Source: DTU052 sp050951725 (GTDB lineage: Bacteria > Bacillota > Syntrophomonadia > Syntrophomonadales > DTU052). Taken from it: a stretch of 64,000 bases of DNA. Numbering within the stretch: the stretch's first letter is position 1; every line of letters starts with the position of its first letter. Below are positions 16,285 to 26,499 of this stretch, piece by piece. The translations under genes and the position numbers were made by a program. Where the stretch lies: positions 62,001-126,000 of the forward strand of contig JBMNJO010000025.1 in the NCBI GenBank assembly GCA_050951725.1, given 5' to 3'. Under the pieces are notes generated by a model, which did no database searches, was not told the DNA's origin, and worked only from the letters and a program-made list of their open reading frames with translations.

Positions 16285-18291
16285 ATGAACAATCAGGAAC
16301 CCAAAAGCAACAGCCTCATATCACATTCTGCCTCCAGGATTTTTATCAACCATCAGGATCAGGAGATGATGTGGCGAGAGCTTCATCAAAAGCCTGAGCT
16401 CCGTGAGGGTTTGCGCCGGGAGATTCGGGATTCATGGGAGCGCAGCTACAGCTATGGTGTTGATCCTGAGAGAACCAGTGCTATTCATCTGACGCAGCAC
16501 GAATTTGTTAAAGCCCGCCAGGAATCGGAATACCTTATGGAGACTGCTTCATCGGTAATGGGGGGGTTGATGGAGTTTATTGCCGGGACCGGCTTTGTCC
16601 TGGTGTTAACCGATGCCAACCTTTGTGTACTCTCGGTTATGGGAGACCGACAGTCGTTGAACGAAGCACGCGGCGGAGGACTGGTAGAAGGTACTATTTG
16701 GCCGGAGGAACTGGTCGGAACCAATGCGAGCGCCTTGGCGGTTGCTCTGGCCCGTCCCATATCAGTGGTTGGTTATGAACACTTTTGCCGCATCGCCATC
16801 CCGGCTGCCAACTGCGCCGCACCAATCATAGATGGTGGAAAGATTATCGGGGTATTAGGGATGGAGGCTCCCTATTGCCGCTTTAACACTCATACTTTGG
16901 GAATGGTAATGGCTTCGGTCAAACATATTGAATCAAAAATGGTCTTGGAAAGAGCCACCAAGTATAACGAGCACCTGATTGAGTCGATGTCGGAAGCGGT
17001 TATGGTAGTCGACGACCGCAACGCCCTGTCATACATCAACGAAAACTGCTGCCGCTTGTTCCGCAGAAAACGCGCCGAAGTAATCGGCCAAAACATCTAT
17101 GACGTTTTGGGTCATCATCCCGATAATCATTATTTTGTCAGCCTGGCAACCGGGCGTATAGCCACCAATGAAACCGTGATGCTGAACGTTGGTCAGGAAC
17201 GGATTAAATGCCACGTGACCTGCAACCCGCTCAATTATTCAGAACCTCCCTGTATAGGGACCCTGCTTATAATACGGGAAAGTAAACATGTCGACCACAT
17301 GGTTCGCAGCTGGATTGGCAGCAATGCCAAGGTGACATTTGCAGATTTGGCCGGGGAGAATCAAAGCTTCCTGGAAGTCAAAAAACTGGCCATGGCTGCC
17401 TCCTCATCAAACTCTAATGTGTTACTCCTGGGAGAAAGCGGGACCGGGAAAGACATGATTGCCCAGGCAATGCATAACGCCGGTCCGCGAAAGAATAACC
17501 CTTTTGTGGCCATCAACTGCGCCGCACTGCCCAAGGAATTGATCGGCAGCGAGCTTTTTGGTTACGAGGAGGGGGCTTTCACCGGTGCCAGAAAAGGGGG
17601 CAACATAGGCAAGTTCGAACTGGCGGACCAGGGTACCATCTTCCTGGATGAGATAGGAGATATGCCTCTGGACCTGCAGGCTTCCCTGCTCAGGGTACTG
17701 GAGGAAAAGAGCATTATGCGCCTGGGAGGAAACAAGCTTATACCGGTCAATGTCCGGATTATCGCGGCGACCAACAAGGACCTGGAATCGGAAATAAGTC
17801 TTAGAAGATTTCGTCGTGACCTCTACTACAGGCTCGGAGTAATACGGATTACCATTCCCCCTCTACGGGATAGACCGGATGACGTTATAATGCTGGCCCG
17901 GTACCTGACTCATAAGATATGCCAACGATTGAACAAACCGCCTTACATTGTGGCACCGGACGTCATTGAAGCCTTTCTGCGATATCCCTGGCCGGGAAAT
18001 GTCAGGGAGATGCAGAATGTGCTTGAAGGCGCCATTCAGCTGTCAACTCAGCCGGTTATCACCTATGAGATGATCAAACGCTATCTCAGTCTGCCGCCAA
18101 AATCCCTGGTTGAGGCAGAAACTGAGCTGGATAATACCGAAGCTGAAGTATCAATCAGTTCCCTGGAGAGGATCATGGTCAAAAAATACCTCCACAAGTT
18201 TAACAATAACAAAAGCAAGACCGCCAAGGCCCTGGGTATATCGCGCAAGACCTTATACCGGTGGATCAAGGAATACGGTATTTCTGATTAA
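16285..18291 (+). CDS. Sigma-54-dependent activator 2 (AcoR-like)
   Basis: 668 residues from ATG 16285. This start is not certain; GGGGAAG lies 11 bases upstream and the frame is open from 16213. Layout as in activator 1: the sensor region begins at a REIRDSWERS motif, then GAF-like and PAS-like segments, an AAA+ domain with GESGTGKD and GAFTGA, and a Fis helix-turn-helix at the C-terminus. The sensor half differs strongly from activator 1, so it should recognise another ligand. It lies directly upstream of the sigma-54 promoter of acyl-CoA synthetase 2, its likely target. Confidence 0.88.
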   Translation: MNNQEPKSNSLISHSASRIFINHQDQEMMWRELHQKPELREGLRREIRDSWERSYSYGVDPERTSAIHLTQHEFVKARQESEYLMETASSVMGGLMEFIAGTGFVLVLTDANLCVLSVMGDRQSLNEARGGGLVEGTIWPEELVGTNASALAVALARPISVVGYEHFCRIAIPAANCAAPIIDGGKIIGVLGMEAPYCRFNTHTLGMVMASVKHIESKMVLERATKYNEHLIESMSEAVMVVDDRNALSYINENCCRLFRRKRAEVIGQNIYDVLGHHPDNHYFVSLATGRIATNETVMLNVGQERIKCHVTCNPLNYSEPPCIGTLLIIRESKHVDHMVRSWIGSNAKVTFADLAGENQSFLEVKKLAMAASSSNSNVLLLGESGTGKDMIAQAMHNAGPRKNNPFVAINCAALPKELIGSELFGYEEGAFTGARKGGNIGKFELADQGTIFLDEIGDMPLDLQASLLRVLEEKSIMRLGGNKLIPVNVRIIAATNKDLESEISLRRFRRDLYYRLGVIRITIPPLRDRPDDVIMLARYLTHKICQRLNKPPYIVAPDVIEAFLRYPWPGNVREMQNVLEGAIQLSTQPVITYEMIKRYLSLPPKSLVEAETELDNTEAEVSISSLERIMVKKYLHKFNNNKSKTAKALGISRKTLYRWIKEYGISD

Positions 18292-18421
18292 CCGATGCGG
18301 TGCAGGCTGGTGACGCGTTGAATGTGACCGAAGTATGGTTCTTTGATCACTCACTGATGGGAAAAAGAATTGTCCTTCTGTCACACTGAACGCATTAAGA
18401 TGGTTTCAAGCTTGCCTTTGC

Positions 18422-18451
18422 TGTGTTTCTAATGATGCTTAATGATACACA
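18422..18451. promoter_or_regulatory. Candidate enhancer dyad for activator 2
   Basis: Imperfect inverted repeat TGTGTTTC (18422-18429) and GATACACA (18444-18451), one mismatch in eight, about 210 bases before the -24 element of the synthetase 2 promoter. Confidence 0.35.
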
Positions 18452-18658
18452 ACCCTTTGACTGGTGTGGCGCCAGGAAACATGATTGACGCATTTTAGCT
18501 GCGTCTAGCGAGATCTATTGTGTCGAAATTCTGAGGAAATAAAAAATTCTGAATAAATTGATCAATGCACAACAACCCCTTTATCTGAATACCCGAAGCG
18601 AAGCGATGCCCCTCTGTTGCCGAGTCGATTAATGTCAAAACAGGAAGCCGCAACCGAT

Positions 18659-18675
18659 TTGGCATACGAATTGCA
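18659..18675 (+). promoter_or_regulatory. Sigma-54 promoter for acyl-CoA synthetase 2
   Basis: TGGCAT-A-CGAA-TTGCA (18660-18675) matches the consensus, including GG and GC ten bases apart. ATG 18804 follows after about 130 bases. Confidence 0.82.
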
Positions 18676-18803
18676 GTTATGCCTATTGAAACCAAGGAGC
18701 AACAGACATGTGCAATCGGTAACGGAGGTGATGCTTTCGGAGCTTCGCATTCTGTCAGGTGAAATTGGTATCGTAATTGTTTATTCAAAGAGGGGGTTTA
18801 AAA

Positions 18804-20486
18804 ATGATTTTGACTGAAGAGATTCTTGCACGACGGCCGTGGATCAAGCAGTATGACTGGAAGGTGCCCTGGTCCTTCAATTATCCGAAATTTCCTGCCT
18901 GGCATCTTATTCGTAATGCTTCGAATGGTGTTCCTCATAGACCTGCTACCTGGTTCTATGGTACGGAAATGACTTATCTGGAACTATACCGGGCTTGCAT
19001 ACGGCTGGCCAATAAATTGATTGAACTGGGGGTAAAGAAGGGAGACCGTATTGGGATTTTACTGCCCAACTCCCCGCAGTTTAACCTGGCTTACTGGTCT
19101 ACGCTTATAACCGGAGCAGTGGTGGTAAACCTGAATCCGCTGTACACCTATGAAGAATTGAAGGGTATTGCTGCAAATACTGGCATAACCGGGCTATTCA
19201 CTTTCGATTTGGTTTTACCTAATGTAAAGGCCTTATGCAAAGCGGTTGATATTCCACTGGTTATTGTAACGAGGCTCAGCGATTTCATTAACGGGGCCGG
19301 AATCAGCACTCCCGAAGAACTGGGTCTTGAGGAAGGCTGGCATCATCTCTCCCGGCTGCTCGAGCAGAGTACCAATAACATACCACCCCGTATTCCGATT
19401 GCCCAGGATGACCCGGCGATAATTCAATTTACTGGAGGCACAACCGGTGTTCCTAAAGGGGCAGTCCTGACCCAGGCTAATGTGGTGGCAGCAACGGTTA
19501 TAGTAAGCAGATGGGGCGGGACGACTATTGATGACGTTCCTCTCGACCGGCGTTGGGTTTTCTGCACCTTGCCATACTTCCATGTATATGGCGAGGTTTG
19601 CTGCATACTGTATTGTGTGTTCACCTGCGCCACCCAGGTTATCCTTCCCCGGTGGGACACCAATGAGGTGGTAGCGACACTCAAGCAGCATAAGGAGATT
19701 GTCTATTGGCCATGCGTACCAACTATGCTGCAGGCGGTGCTTGACCATCCCGAAGCATGGGATCTGGATCTTAACCTTAAAACAGATTTTGTCGGCACCG
19801 GAGCCGCGCCCTGCCCAAAAGAACTGATTGAGAAGGCCCTGGACTTTGACATCTATTACAGTGAAGGCTGGGGTATGAGTGAAACCTTTGCCCTGGGCAT
19901 TTCCAATCCGGTACAGGGACCGAAGAAAATCGCGAGCTGCGGGATACCAATGCCGGATTATGATGTCCGCTTGGTAGATCCGGATACCCTGCAGGATGTG
20001 CCATTGGGTGAACGCGGTGAGATCTGGATTAAGGGCCCTACCGTGATGAAAGAGTACTGGAATAATCCGGAGGAGACAAAGAGGTCTTTGATTGATGGTT
20101 GGCTTCGGACCGGTGATGTGGCCTATATGGATGACGAGGGCTATGTCTTTATCGTGGATCGCACCAAGGACATGATCATCGCTGGTGGTTATAATATTTA
20201 TCCCCGTGACATCGATGAGGTTCTGTTCAAGCACCCCAAGGTCAAGGACGCCATTGCAGTCGGTATCCCTGATGAATACCGGGGAGAAACAGTGAAGGCT
20301 TTTGTTCAATTGGTGGAAGGGGCAGAGGTAACCGCGGAAGAACTCACAGCGTTCTGCAAGCAGCACCTGGCAGCCTATAAGGTTCCAAAACTTTTTGAGT
20401 TTCGGGCCCAGCTCCCCAGAACCGATACCGGCAAGGCTTTACGGCGCAAATTACGGGAAGAAGAGATCGCCAAAATGAATAAATAG
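18804..20486 (+). CDS. Acyl-CoA synthetase 2 (AMP-forming)
   Basis: 560 residues, paralogue of the synthetase at 14018-15694 and alike from the YDWKVPWSFNYPK segment to the C-terminal TGKALRRKLREEEIAK. P-loop FTGGTTGVPKGAVLT, acceptor motif GWGMSET and the catalytic lysine are intact. It forms fatty acyl-CoA from fatty acid, ATP and CoA. ATG 18804 is chosen because AGAGGGGG lies before it; the frame opens at 18777. Two synthetases, each beside its own activator, suggest different fatty-acid ranges or conditions. It is followed by fadN after 306 bases. Confidence 0.9.
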   Translation: MILTEEILARRPWIKQYDWKVPWSFNYPKFPAWHLIRNASNGVPHRPATWFYGTEMTYLELYRACIRLANKLIELGVKKGDRIGILLPNSPQFNLAYWSTLITGAVVVNLNPLYTYEELKGIAANTGITGLFTFDLVLPNVKALCKAVDIPLVIVTRLSDFINGAGISTPEELGLEEGWHHLSRLLEQSTNNIPPRIPIAQDDPAIIQFTGGTTGVPKGAVLTQANVVAATVIVSRWGGTTIDDVPLDRRWVFCTLPYFHVYGEVCCILYCVFTCATQVILPRWDTNEVVATLKQHKEIVYWPCVPTMLQAVLDHPEAWDLDLNLKTDFVGTGAAPCPKELIEKALDFDIYYSEGWGMSETFALGISNPVQGPKKIASCGIPMPDYDVRLVDPDTLQDVPLGERGEIWIKGPTVMKEYWNNPEETKRSLIDGWLRTGDVAYMDDEGYVFIVDRTKDMIIAGGYNIYPRDIDEVLFKHPKVKDAIAVGIPDEYRGETVKAFVQLVEGAEVTAEELTAFCKQHLAAYKVPKLFEFRAQLPRTDTGKALRRKLREEEIAKMNK

Positions 20487-20584
20487 ATTAGTTTTACCAA
20501 ATTATCATTTATTTATTTGTGAAAACAGTTATTATTATATATAGGAACAAGATTACTAAGTGCCTACATTATGGAAACTAGCAT

Positions 20585-20600
20585 TGGGATTCAGGTTGCC
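20585..20600 (+). promoter_or_regulatory. Weaker candidate sigma-54 promoter for fadN
   Basis: TGGGAT-TCAGG-TTGCC keeps GG and GC ten bases apart but departs from the -24 consensus at one or two bases. It is the best sigma-54 match in the 306 bases before fadN. Confidence 0.4.
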
Positions 20601-20792
20601 TTTGCGGTTTAGCATGAATAATCACATAACCTGGTGTTTCTATAAAAAGCACGATCTTAATACGCATCTACATTCCCGCTACCAGGTTGCATTCGAGCGA
20701 CGAAAGGGGGTGTCAGGGGAAACAATCGTCTGACGACACAGTGTTCGGGCAGCAACTTTTATTAGGACAATACGAAACGGGAGGTAGAACTG

Positions 20793-23168
20793 GTGAAGAG
20801 AAGAATCAAAAAAGTAGCAGTGCTTGGTTCAGGTACCATGGGGAGCGGAATTGCCGCGCAGTGTGCAGCTACGGGTATAAGAAGTTATCTTCTGGATATC
20901 GTGCCACCGAATCTCAGCGATGCAGAAAAGGCCAATCCGGCAGCAAGGAACAAGATTGCCGAGGCCAACAAGGGCAATCTTCTCAAGTCCCGTCCAGCCC
21001 AGCTGTATGACAAAGCCGATGCAGATTACATTACTGTCGGCAACATGGAAGACAACCTTGAATGGCTGAAGGAGTGCGACTGGATAGTAGAAGCAGTCCC
21101 GGAAAACCTGGCGATCAAGAAAGATGTTCTGAAGAAAATTGAGCCGTTCATCAAGCCGGGAGCCATCGTAAGTTCGAATACCTCTACCATTTCAATCACC
21201 CTCATGGCTGAGGATATGCCCTTAGAATTCAGAAAGAACTGGCTGGGGACTCACTTCTTCAACCCGGTCCGCTATATGAAACTTTTGGAAATCATTCCGG
21301 GCAAGGATACTGATCCCGAAGTATTACAGTTTATGGCGGATTTCGGTGAGCGGGTTCTGGGTAAGAGCATCGTATGGTGTAAAGATACCCCAGGATTTAT
21401 CGCCAATCGTTTCGGCAACCAGGGTGGACCGTCCATAGGCCGGTTGATGAAAGAGCTGGACCTGACCTTCTCGGAAATCGATGCGATTTGCGGTCCGGCA
21501 ATCGGCAGACCCAAAACCGGTTCCTTTGGCTTGATGGACCTGGTTGGACTCGATATTGCTGTAAACGGTACCCAGTCAATCCAAAGTGTACTGTCTGATC
21601 CCGCCGAGAAAGAACTTTACGAGGTACCCGAGTTATTCCTCAAGATGAAAGAAAAGAACATGCTGGGGAACAAGACCAAAGGCGGTTTCTACAAGAGAGT
21701 CGGCAAAGAAAAACTGATGCTGAATCCTGAAACCTTCGAATATGGACCCCAGAAACCTGCGGAGTTCCCGAGCCTTGACAAGGCCAAAGCTGCCAGGAGC
21801 CTGCCGGAAAAACTGGCTGCATTCTACGAAGGTGACGACAAAGCAGCCCAGCTGGTCTGGAAGATGAACAGCGGCACTCTGCAGTATGCAACCAAGAAGA
21901 TACCCGAAATATCCGATGACATAGTCAACATTGACAACGCTATGGAGTGGGGTTACAACCATCAGGCCGGTCCCTTCAAGATGTGGAACGGACTGGATCT
22001 TCCGAAGTATGTAGCTCGCATCGAGGAAGAGGGCGGTTCGGTAGCTCCCTGGGTCAAAGAAATGTTTGACGCCGGAATCACTGCCTTCTACAAGTCGGAA
22101 GACGGCGTTGATTATTACTATTCCATTCCGGACAAGGCTTACAAGCCTGTGCCAGCCAACCCGAAAGCGGTTAATTTCCTCAAGCTCAAGCAGGACAACA
22201 AGGTTGTATTCTCTATGCCCGCTGGAACCCTTTATGATATCGGCGATGGCGTAGTCTGCCTGCAGTTACATTCAAAGAACAATGCAATCTCAGAAGATCT
22301 GATCGCGGCCATGGAAGCAGCCCAGGCTGAACTGGCCAAGAACTGGGAAGGTATGGTCATTACCGGCGGCGGCAAGAACTTCTGTGTCGGAGCAGATCTG
22401 ACCGGTGTAGTCCAGGCTATTCAGACCGGCGCCTGGGATCAGTTGGATGCAGCTCTCAAGCGGAACCAGGATGCCATGATGGCGAACAAATATTCACTCA
22501 AGCCCGTGGTAGTGGCTCCTTATGGCCAGACTCTGGGAGGCGGCTGTGAGATTGTGCTGCAGTGTGCTGCCGCTCAGGCAGTAGCTGAGACCTATATCGG
22601 TTTAGTTGAAGTGGGAGTAGGCCTGCTGCCCGCTGCCGGCGGATGTAAGGAAGCAGCGTTGAGAGCGATCGCAGCAGTGCAGGGCATTCAGGGGCCCGTT
22701 CTCGTGGACCATATGATTGCTCCTTTCCAGAACATGGCTACAGCCAAGGTTGCTACCAGCGCCAAGGAAGGTAAGAAACTGGGATACCTGAGACCTACCG
22801 ACGGCATATCCATGAACCCGGTACTCCAGATCGCAGATGCCAAGAAACAGGTACTGAGGCTGATCGAAGACGATTACAATCCACCAGTCAGCAGACCCGT
22901 TCCGGCTCCCGGTAAGAATGACACCGCACTGCTGAAACTGGGCGTAAAACAAGCCGTTCTGGCAGGCATGGCCAGTGAATACGATTGGTTTATCGCCTGC
23001 AAGATCGCGGATGTTATGGCTGGCGGTGATGTTGTAAAAGGCGCCATGATTACCGAGCAGTACTTCCTGGATCTGGAGAGAGAAGCGTTCTTGAGTCTGT
23101 GCGGTCAGCAGAAGACCCAGGACAGAATCATGTCCCTGCTGAAGACCGGCAAGCCGTTGCGCAACTAG
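20793..23168 (+). CDS. fadN: 3-hydroxyacyl-CoA dehydrogenase/enoyl-CoA hydratase fusion
   Basis: 791 residues, the length and domain order of Bacillus FadN. The N-terminal NAD domain has GSGTMGSGIAAQ (about residues 11-22). The HTSIS-like region is replaced by SNTSTISIT, and the catalytic histidine lies in GTHFFNPVRYMKLLE. A C-terminal crotonase domain covers about 480-690, with GGGKNFCVGADL and GGGCE. It hydrates enoyl-CoA and oxidises L-3-hydroxyacyl-CoA with NAD. GTG start with GGGAGGT before it. It begins a fadN-fadA-fadE order as in Bacillus; fadA starts 39 bases after the stop. Confidence 0.93.
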   Translation: MKRRIKKVAVLGSGTMGSGIAAQCAATGIRSYLLDIVPPNLSDAEKANPAARNKIAEANKGNLLKSRPAQLYDKADADYITVGNMEDNLEWLKECDWIVEAVPENLAIKKDVLKKIEPFIKPGAIVSSNTSTISITLMAEDMPLEFRKNWLGTHFFNPVRYMKLLEIIPGKDTDPEVLQFMADFGERVLGKSIVWCKDTPGFIANRFGNQGGPSIGRLMKELDLTFSEIDAICGPAIGRPKTGSFGLMDLVGLDIAVNGTQSIQSVLSDPAEKELYEVPELFLKMKEKNMLGNKTKGGFYKRVGKEKLMLNPETFEYGPQKPAEFPSLDKAKAARSLPEKLAAFYEGDDKAAQLVWKMNSGTLQYATKKIPEISDDIVNIDNAMEWGYNHQAGPFKMWNGLDLPKYVARIEEEGGSVAPWVKEMFDAGITAFYKSEDGVDYYYSIPDKAYKPVPANPKAVNFLKLKQDNKVVFSMPAGTLYDIGDGVVCLQLHSKNNAISEDLIAAMEAAQAELAKNWEGMVITGGGKNFCVGADLTGVVQAIQTGAWDQLDAALKRNQDAMMANKYSLKPVVVAPYGQTLGGGCEIVLQCAAAQAVAETYIGLVEVGVGLLPAAGGCKEAALRAIAAVQGIQGPVLVDHMIAPFQNMATAKVATSAKEGKKLGYLRPTDGISMNPVLQIADAKKQVLRLIEDDYNPPVSRPVPAPGKNDTALLKLGVKQAVLAGMASEYDWFIACKIADVMAGGDVVKGAMITEQYFLDLEREAFLSLCGQQKTQDRIMSLLKTGKPLRN

Positions 23169-23207
23169 GGTTTGGTTAGGTATTAAAAAATCGGGGAGGT
23201 AAGACAA

Positions 23208-24396
23208 GTGAGAGAAGCTGTTATCGTATCCGCAGTACGCACTGCCGGTGGTAAGGCTCCCAGGGGGACCTTAAGAGACACCCGGCCCGAGTTCTTGGGA
23301 AAACTTTGTATGGAAGAAGCCATTAGAAGATGCGGACCGAATTTTAAGGCTGAAATGATAGACGATGTAATCTGGGGCGCTGCTACCCCGGAACAATCCT
23401 GCGGTATGAACACCGCCCGGATAACTGCTCTTTATGCCGGGATTCCGGAACACGTACCTGCAGTAACCGTCAACCGTTTCTGCTCCTCGGGTTCGCAGGC
23501 TATTGCCTTTGCAGCCGAGGGTATCATTGCTAACCGCGCCGACATAGTACTGGCCGGGCGGCATTGAGCACATGAGCATGATCGCCATGGGCGGTGTAAC
23601 CAGACCCAACCCGGATCTGGTACTCGATCCCGAGGTATCCAAGGTATACACCAGCATGGGTCAGACCGCTGAGAATGTGGCCAGCCGCTACAACATCAGC
23701 CGTGAAGATCAGGACCTCTTCGGCTACAACAGCATGAAGAAAGCTTCTGCCGCTGAAAAAGCTGGCAAGTTCAAGGATGAGATCGTACCTGTGCCGGTCA
23801 AGATCACAACCCTGGGCCCGGATGGCAAGCCGGTGACCAAGGAGATCCTTTATGATTATGAAGAAGGTATCCGGCATGATGTATCCCTTGAAGGGATGGC
23901 CAAGCTCCGTCCGGCTTTTGTACCCGGTGGCACCGTAACTGCTGCCAACTCTTCCCAGACCACTGACGGATCAGCAGCTGTCATGGTGATGGAAAAACAA
24001 AAAGCTCTTGAACTGGGTATTAAACCGCGTCTAAGATTTGTTGGCTTCGCGGTAGCCGGTTGCGGACCGGATGAAATGGGTATCGGCCCGGTATTTGCGG
24101 TGCCCAAGGTATTGAAACGGACCGGCCTGGAACTCAAGGACATCGGCCTGGTTGAGCTTAACGAAGCCTTTGCTTCCCAGTCGCTCTACTGCATCCGGAC
24201 TTTAGGATTAAATCCGGACATCGTCAACGTAAACGGCGGCGCTATCGCCATGGGACATCCCATGGGTGCAACCGGAGCCAAGCTGACCGCTACCCTGATG
24301 TATGAGATGGAGAGACGGGATGTTAAGTACGGTATGGTAACAATGTGCATCGGCGGCGGCCAGGGTGCAGCTACCATATTTGAACTCATTAAATAA
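23208..24396 (+). pseudogene. fadA: Acetyl-CoA acyltransferase, one-base frameshift
   Basis: A thiolase split by one extra base. The first frame (GTG 23208, GGGGAGG site) gives the N-terminal 119 residues with the active cysteine in NRFCSSGSQA, then stops at 23565 after LAGRH. Dropping one G from GGGCGG at 23556-23561 gives LAGGIEHMSMIAMGG, the usual thiolase sequence, and joins the second frame, which has the NGGAIAMGHPMGATGAK histidine and CIGGGQGAA cysteine motifs. The repaired protein is 395 residues, normal for FadA, which cleaves 3-oxoacyl-CoA with CoA. The rest is intact, so this may be a sequencing indel rather than a dead gene. Confidence 0.88.
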
Positions 24397-24437
24397 GAGA
24401 TTCGGGAAACTCTTTCCCTGAGATTATTGGCCCAGAG

Positions 24438-24475
24438 GTGGGGGGACCCAGCCAAGCGGGTCTCTCCACTGGTCA
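24438..24475 (+). terminator. Hairpin between fadA and fadE
   Basis: GTGGGGGGACCC (24438-24449) and GGGTCTCTCCAC (24458-24469) pair over 12 bases with two G-U pairs, then TGGTCATTTTA. The T tract is weak, so it may act as a partial terminator or an mRNA processing or stability element inside the operon. Confidence 0.55.
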
Positions 24476-24517
24476 TTTTATCGGTTTTACCAGTTCACAA
24501 AGAAGGAAGGTTGAGAC

Positions 24518-26350
24518 ATGGCCTACAAATACGCTTATAACACCAGAGATATTAAATTCATTCTTAAGGAATGGCTCCCGGTAGACGAGATACTGGCCTA
24601 TGACCGGTACAAGGACTATTATACCAAGGATGACTTTGATACCATTATCGACCAGGTCCGCAAGGTAGCAGCCGAGGTTATTGCTCCTACCGCGGAAGAG
24701 GGCGATGACATAGGGGTCCGTTATGAGAATGGTCAGGCTTATATACCCCCTTCGTTCCATGCCGTTTACCGCTTTATGCAGGATAATGGCTGGGGTTCCA
24801 GCAATATTGACGATAACGCTGAAGGCGCTCTGCCGCACGTTTTGAATGGCTTTTTGCTAGAGATTGAGGCAGCGGCTAACCCGGCTTTCATGCCCTATGT
24901 GGGAGCAGGAAGCGGGGCGGCAGCAGTTATCCAGCATTTCGGAACCGAAGAACAGAAACAGAGATTCCTGCCCAAGATGTTTGATGGCACCTGGTCCGGA
25001 ACCATGTGTCTGACCGAGCCGACTGCCGGTTCAGACGTTGGGGACCTCCTTTCCAAGGCATATCCTACCGATGAGCCGGGGATTTACATGCTCAAAGGGC
25101 AGAAGATATTCATAACTGCTGGTGACCGTGATGATGTCGAAAATATTATCCACCTGTATCTGGCCCGGGTAGAGGGCGCAGCGCCCGGAACCAAGGGGCT
25201 CTCACTCTTCATCGCCCCCAAATACTGGGTGAATGAGGATGGCACCCTGTCGGACAACGATGTTCAGTGCGCCGGGGTAGAACACAAACTGGGACTTAAG
25301 GGGTCAGCCACTGCAGCTCTGGTAGTGGGCGAGAACAACAACTGCCGGGGCTGGATACTGGGAGATCCGCCGGATGAGAATGGCAAGGGTCAGGGTATGG
25401 CCCAGATGTTCCAGATGATGAACGAGGCCCGGGTTGATACCGGCCGTCTGTCGACTGCTGTGGCTGCCAATGCCTATTGGAATGCAGTTGCCTACGGAAG
25501 AGAGCGCGTTCAGGGCCGTCTTTTGACTAATCCCAAAGCTGGTCGGGTTACCATCGACAAGCACGAAGATGTCAAGAGAATGTACCTCCTGAACAAGGCT
25601 ACCACTGAGGCCTGCCGGGCGCTTCTGGGCAAGGCTTACTACTATGAAGATGTTCGTATATATGACCCCGATCCTGCTCGCCGCGACTGGGCTCAGAGGA
25701 ATCTGGACATGATAACCCCGCTCTGCAAAGCTTACCCCAGTGACGAGGCCTGGATACTGACCGCCGAATCACTGCAATCCTACGGCGGATATGGCTACTG
25801 CGAAGATTACCCGGCAGCCAGCGCCACCCGGGACTGCAAGATCTGGTCCATCTGGGAAGGGACCAACTTCATTCAGTCATTGGACCTGATAGGTCGTAAA
25901 TGGCGGCAGAACAAGGGTCAGGACTTCGCAAACACTCTGAAACAAATATCCGATTTCATCGCCGAGAATAAGGGCAAGATCGAAGGTTTCGACCGGGAGA
26001 TCGACCACCTTGAAAAGGCATTAAAGGCATACTGGGAGATCCAGGGAGCAATACTCCAGTTTATGACCTCCGGCAAGGTTGGTCTGATGCCGGTTTATGC
26101 CCGCCGGATTCTAACTGCTACCTCCCAGCTCTACTGCGGTTACCTCCTCCTTGATCAGGCCAAGATCGCCCTGCAGAGGATGGCGGAACTGGGTAAAGAT
26201 CACTTTGACTACAACTTCTATCTCGGGAAGGTTTTCTCGGCTCGTTACTACCTCAACAATGTTGTGCCGAATGTATGGCACATCAGTGAAATCATCAAGA
26301 TTGGTGATATGTCAGTAGTTGAAGCTCCGGATGAAATTTTCGATTATTAA
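24518..26350 (+). CDS. fadE: Acyl-CoA dehydrogenase
   Basis: 610 residues, the long acyl-CoA dehydrogenase type with a C-terminal extension after the core, similar in length to Bacillus FadE. The FAD and substrate signature MCLTEPTAGSDVGDL is near residues 166-180 and the C-terminal flavin region includes QSYGGYGYCEDYPAA, before IWEGTNFIQSLDLIGRK. It introduces the trans-2 double bond into acyl-CoA and passes electrons to an electron-transfer flavoprotein, which is not encoded here. GAAGGAAGG precedes the ATG. It is third in the fad operon, 121 bases after fadA. Confidence 0.93.
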   Translation: MAYKYAYNTRDIKFILKEWLPVDEILAYDRYKDYYTKDDFDTIIDQVRKVAAEVIAPTAEEGDDIGVRYENGQAYIPPSFHAVYRFMQDNGWGSSNIDDNAEGALPHVLNGFLLEIEAAANPAFMPYVGAGSGAAAVIQHFGTEEQKQRFLPKMFDGTWSGTMCLTEPTAGSDVGDLLSKAYPTDEPGIYMLKGQKIFITAGDRDDVENIIHLYLARVEGAAPGTKGLSLFIAPKYWVNEDGTLSDNDVQCAGVEHKLGLKGSATAALVVGENNNCRGWILGDPPDENGKGQGMAQMFQMMNEARVDTGRLSTAVAANAYWNAVAYGRERVQGRLLTNPKAGRVTIDKHEDVKRMYLLNKATTEACRALLGKAYYYEDVRIYDPDPARRDWAQRNLDMITPLCKAYPSDEAWILTAESLQSYGGYGYCEDYPAASATRDCKIWSIWEGTNFIQSLDLIGRKWRQNKGQDFANTLKQISDFIAENKGKIEGFDREIDHLEKALKAYWEIQGAILQFMTSGKVGLMPVYARRILTATSQLYCGYLLLDQAKIALQRMAELGKDHFDYNFYLGKVFSARYYLNNVVPNVWHISEIIKIGDMSVVEAPDEIFDY

Positions 26351-26440
26351 GAATTATTAGAAGGGTGTATCACCACTTACAAAGAAATACTTTGTTGTGG
26401 CATCGTTTTGTCACTGTTGCATGTCACTGACTGGAATAAT

Positions 26441-26468
26441 GATAGCCTTCGCCCCTGCGAAGGCTATC
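26441..26468 (+). terminator. Perfect hairpin between fadE and abfD-like gene
   Basis: GATAGCCTTCGC and GCGAAGGCTATC form a perfect 12-base stem with a four-base loop, but no T run follows (AACATCTTA). It could be a weak terminator or an RNA-stabilising hairpin. Confidence 0.45.
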
Positions 26469-26499
26469 AACATCTTAAAAAGGGAAAGGAGAATTGATT

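Noticed and set aside
19233..20366. 377-codon minus-strand frame
   Set aside because: Antisense to acyl-CoA synthetase 2, with no recognisable family.
26392..26412. Sigma-54 promoter before abfD-like gene 1 (TGGCAT...)
   Set aside because: The base pair ten bases after GG is TC instead of GC, so the -12 box is missing.
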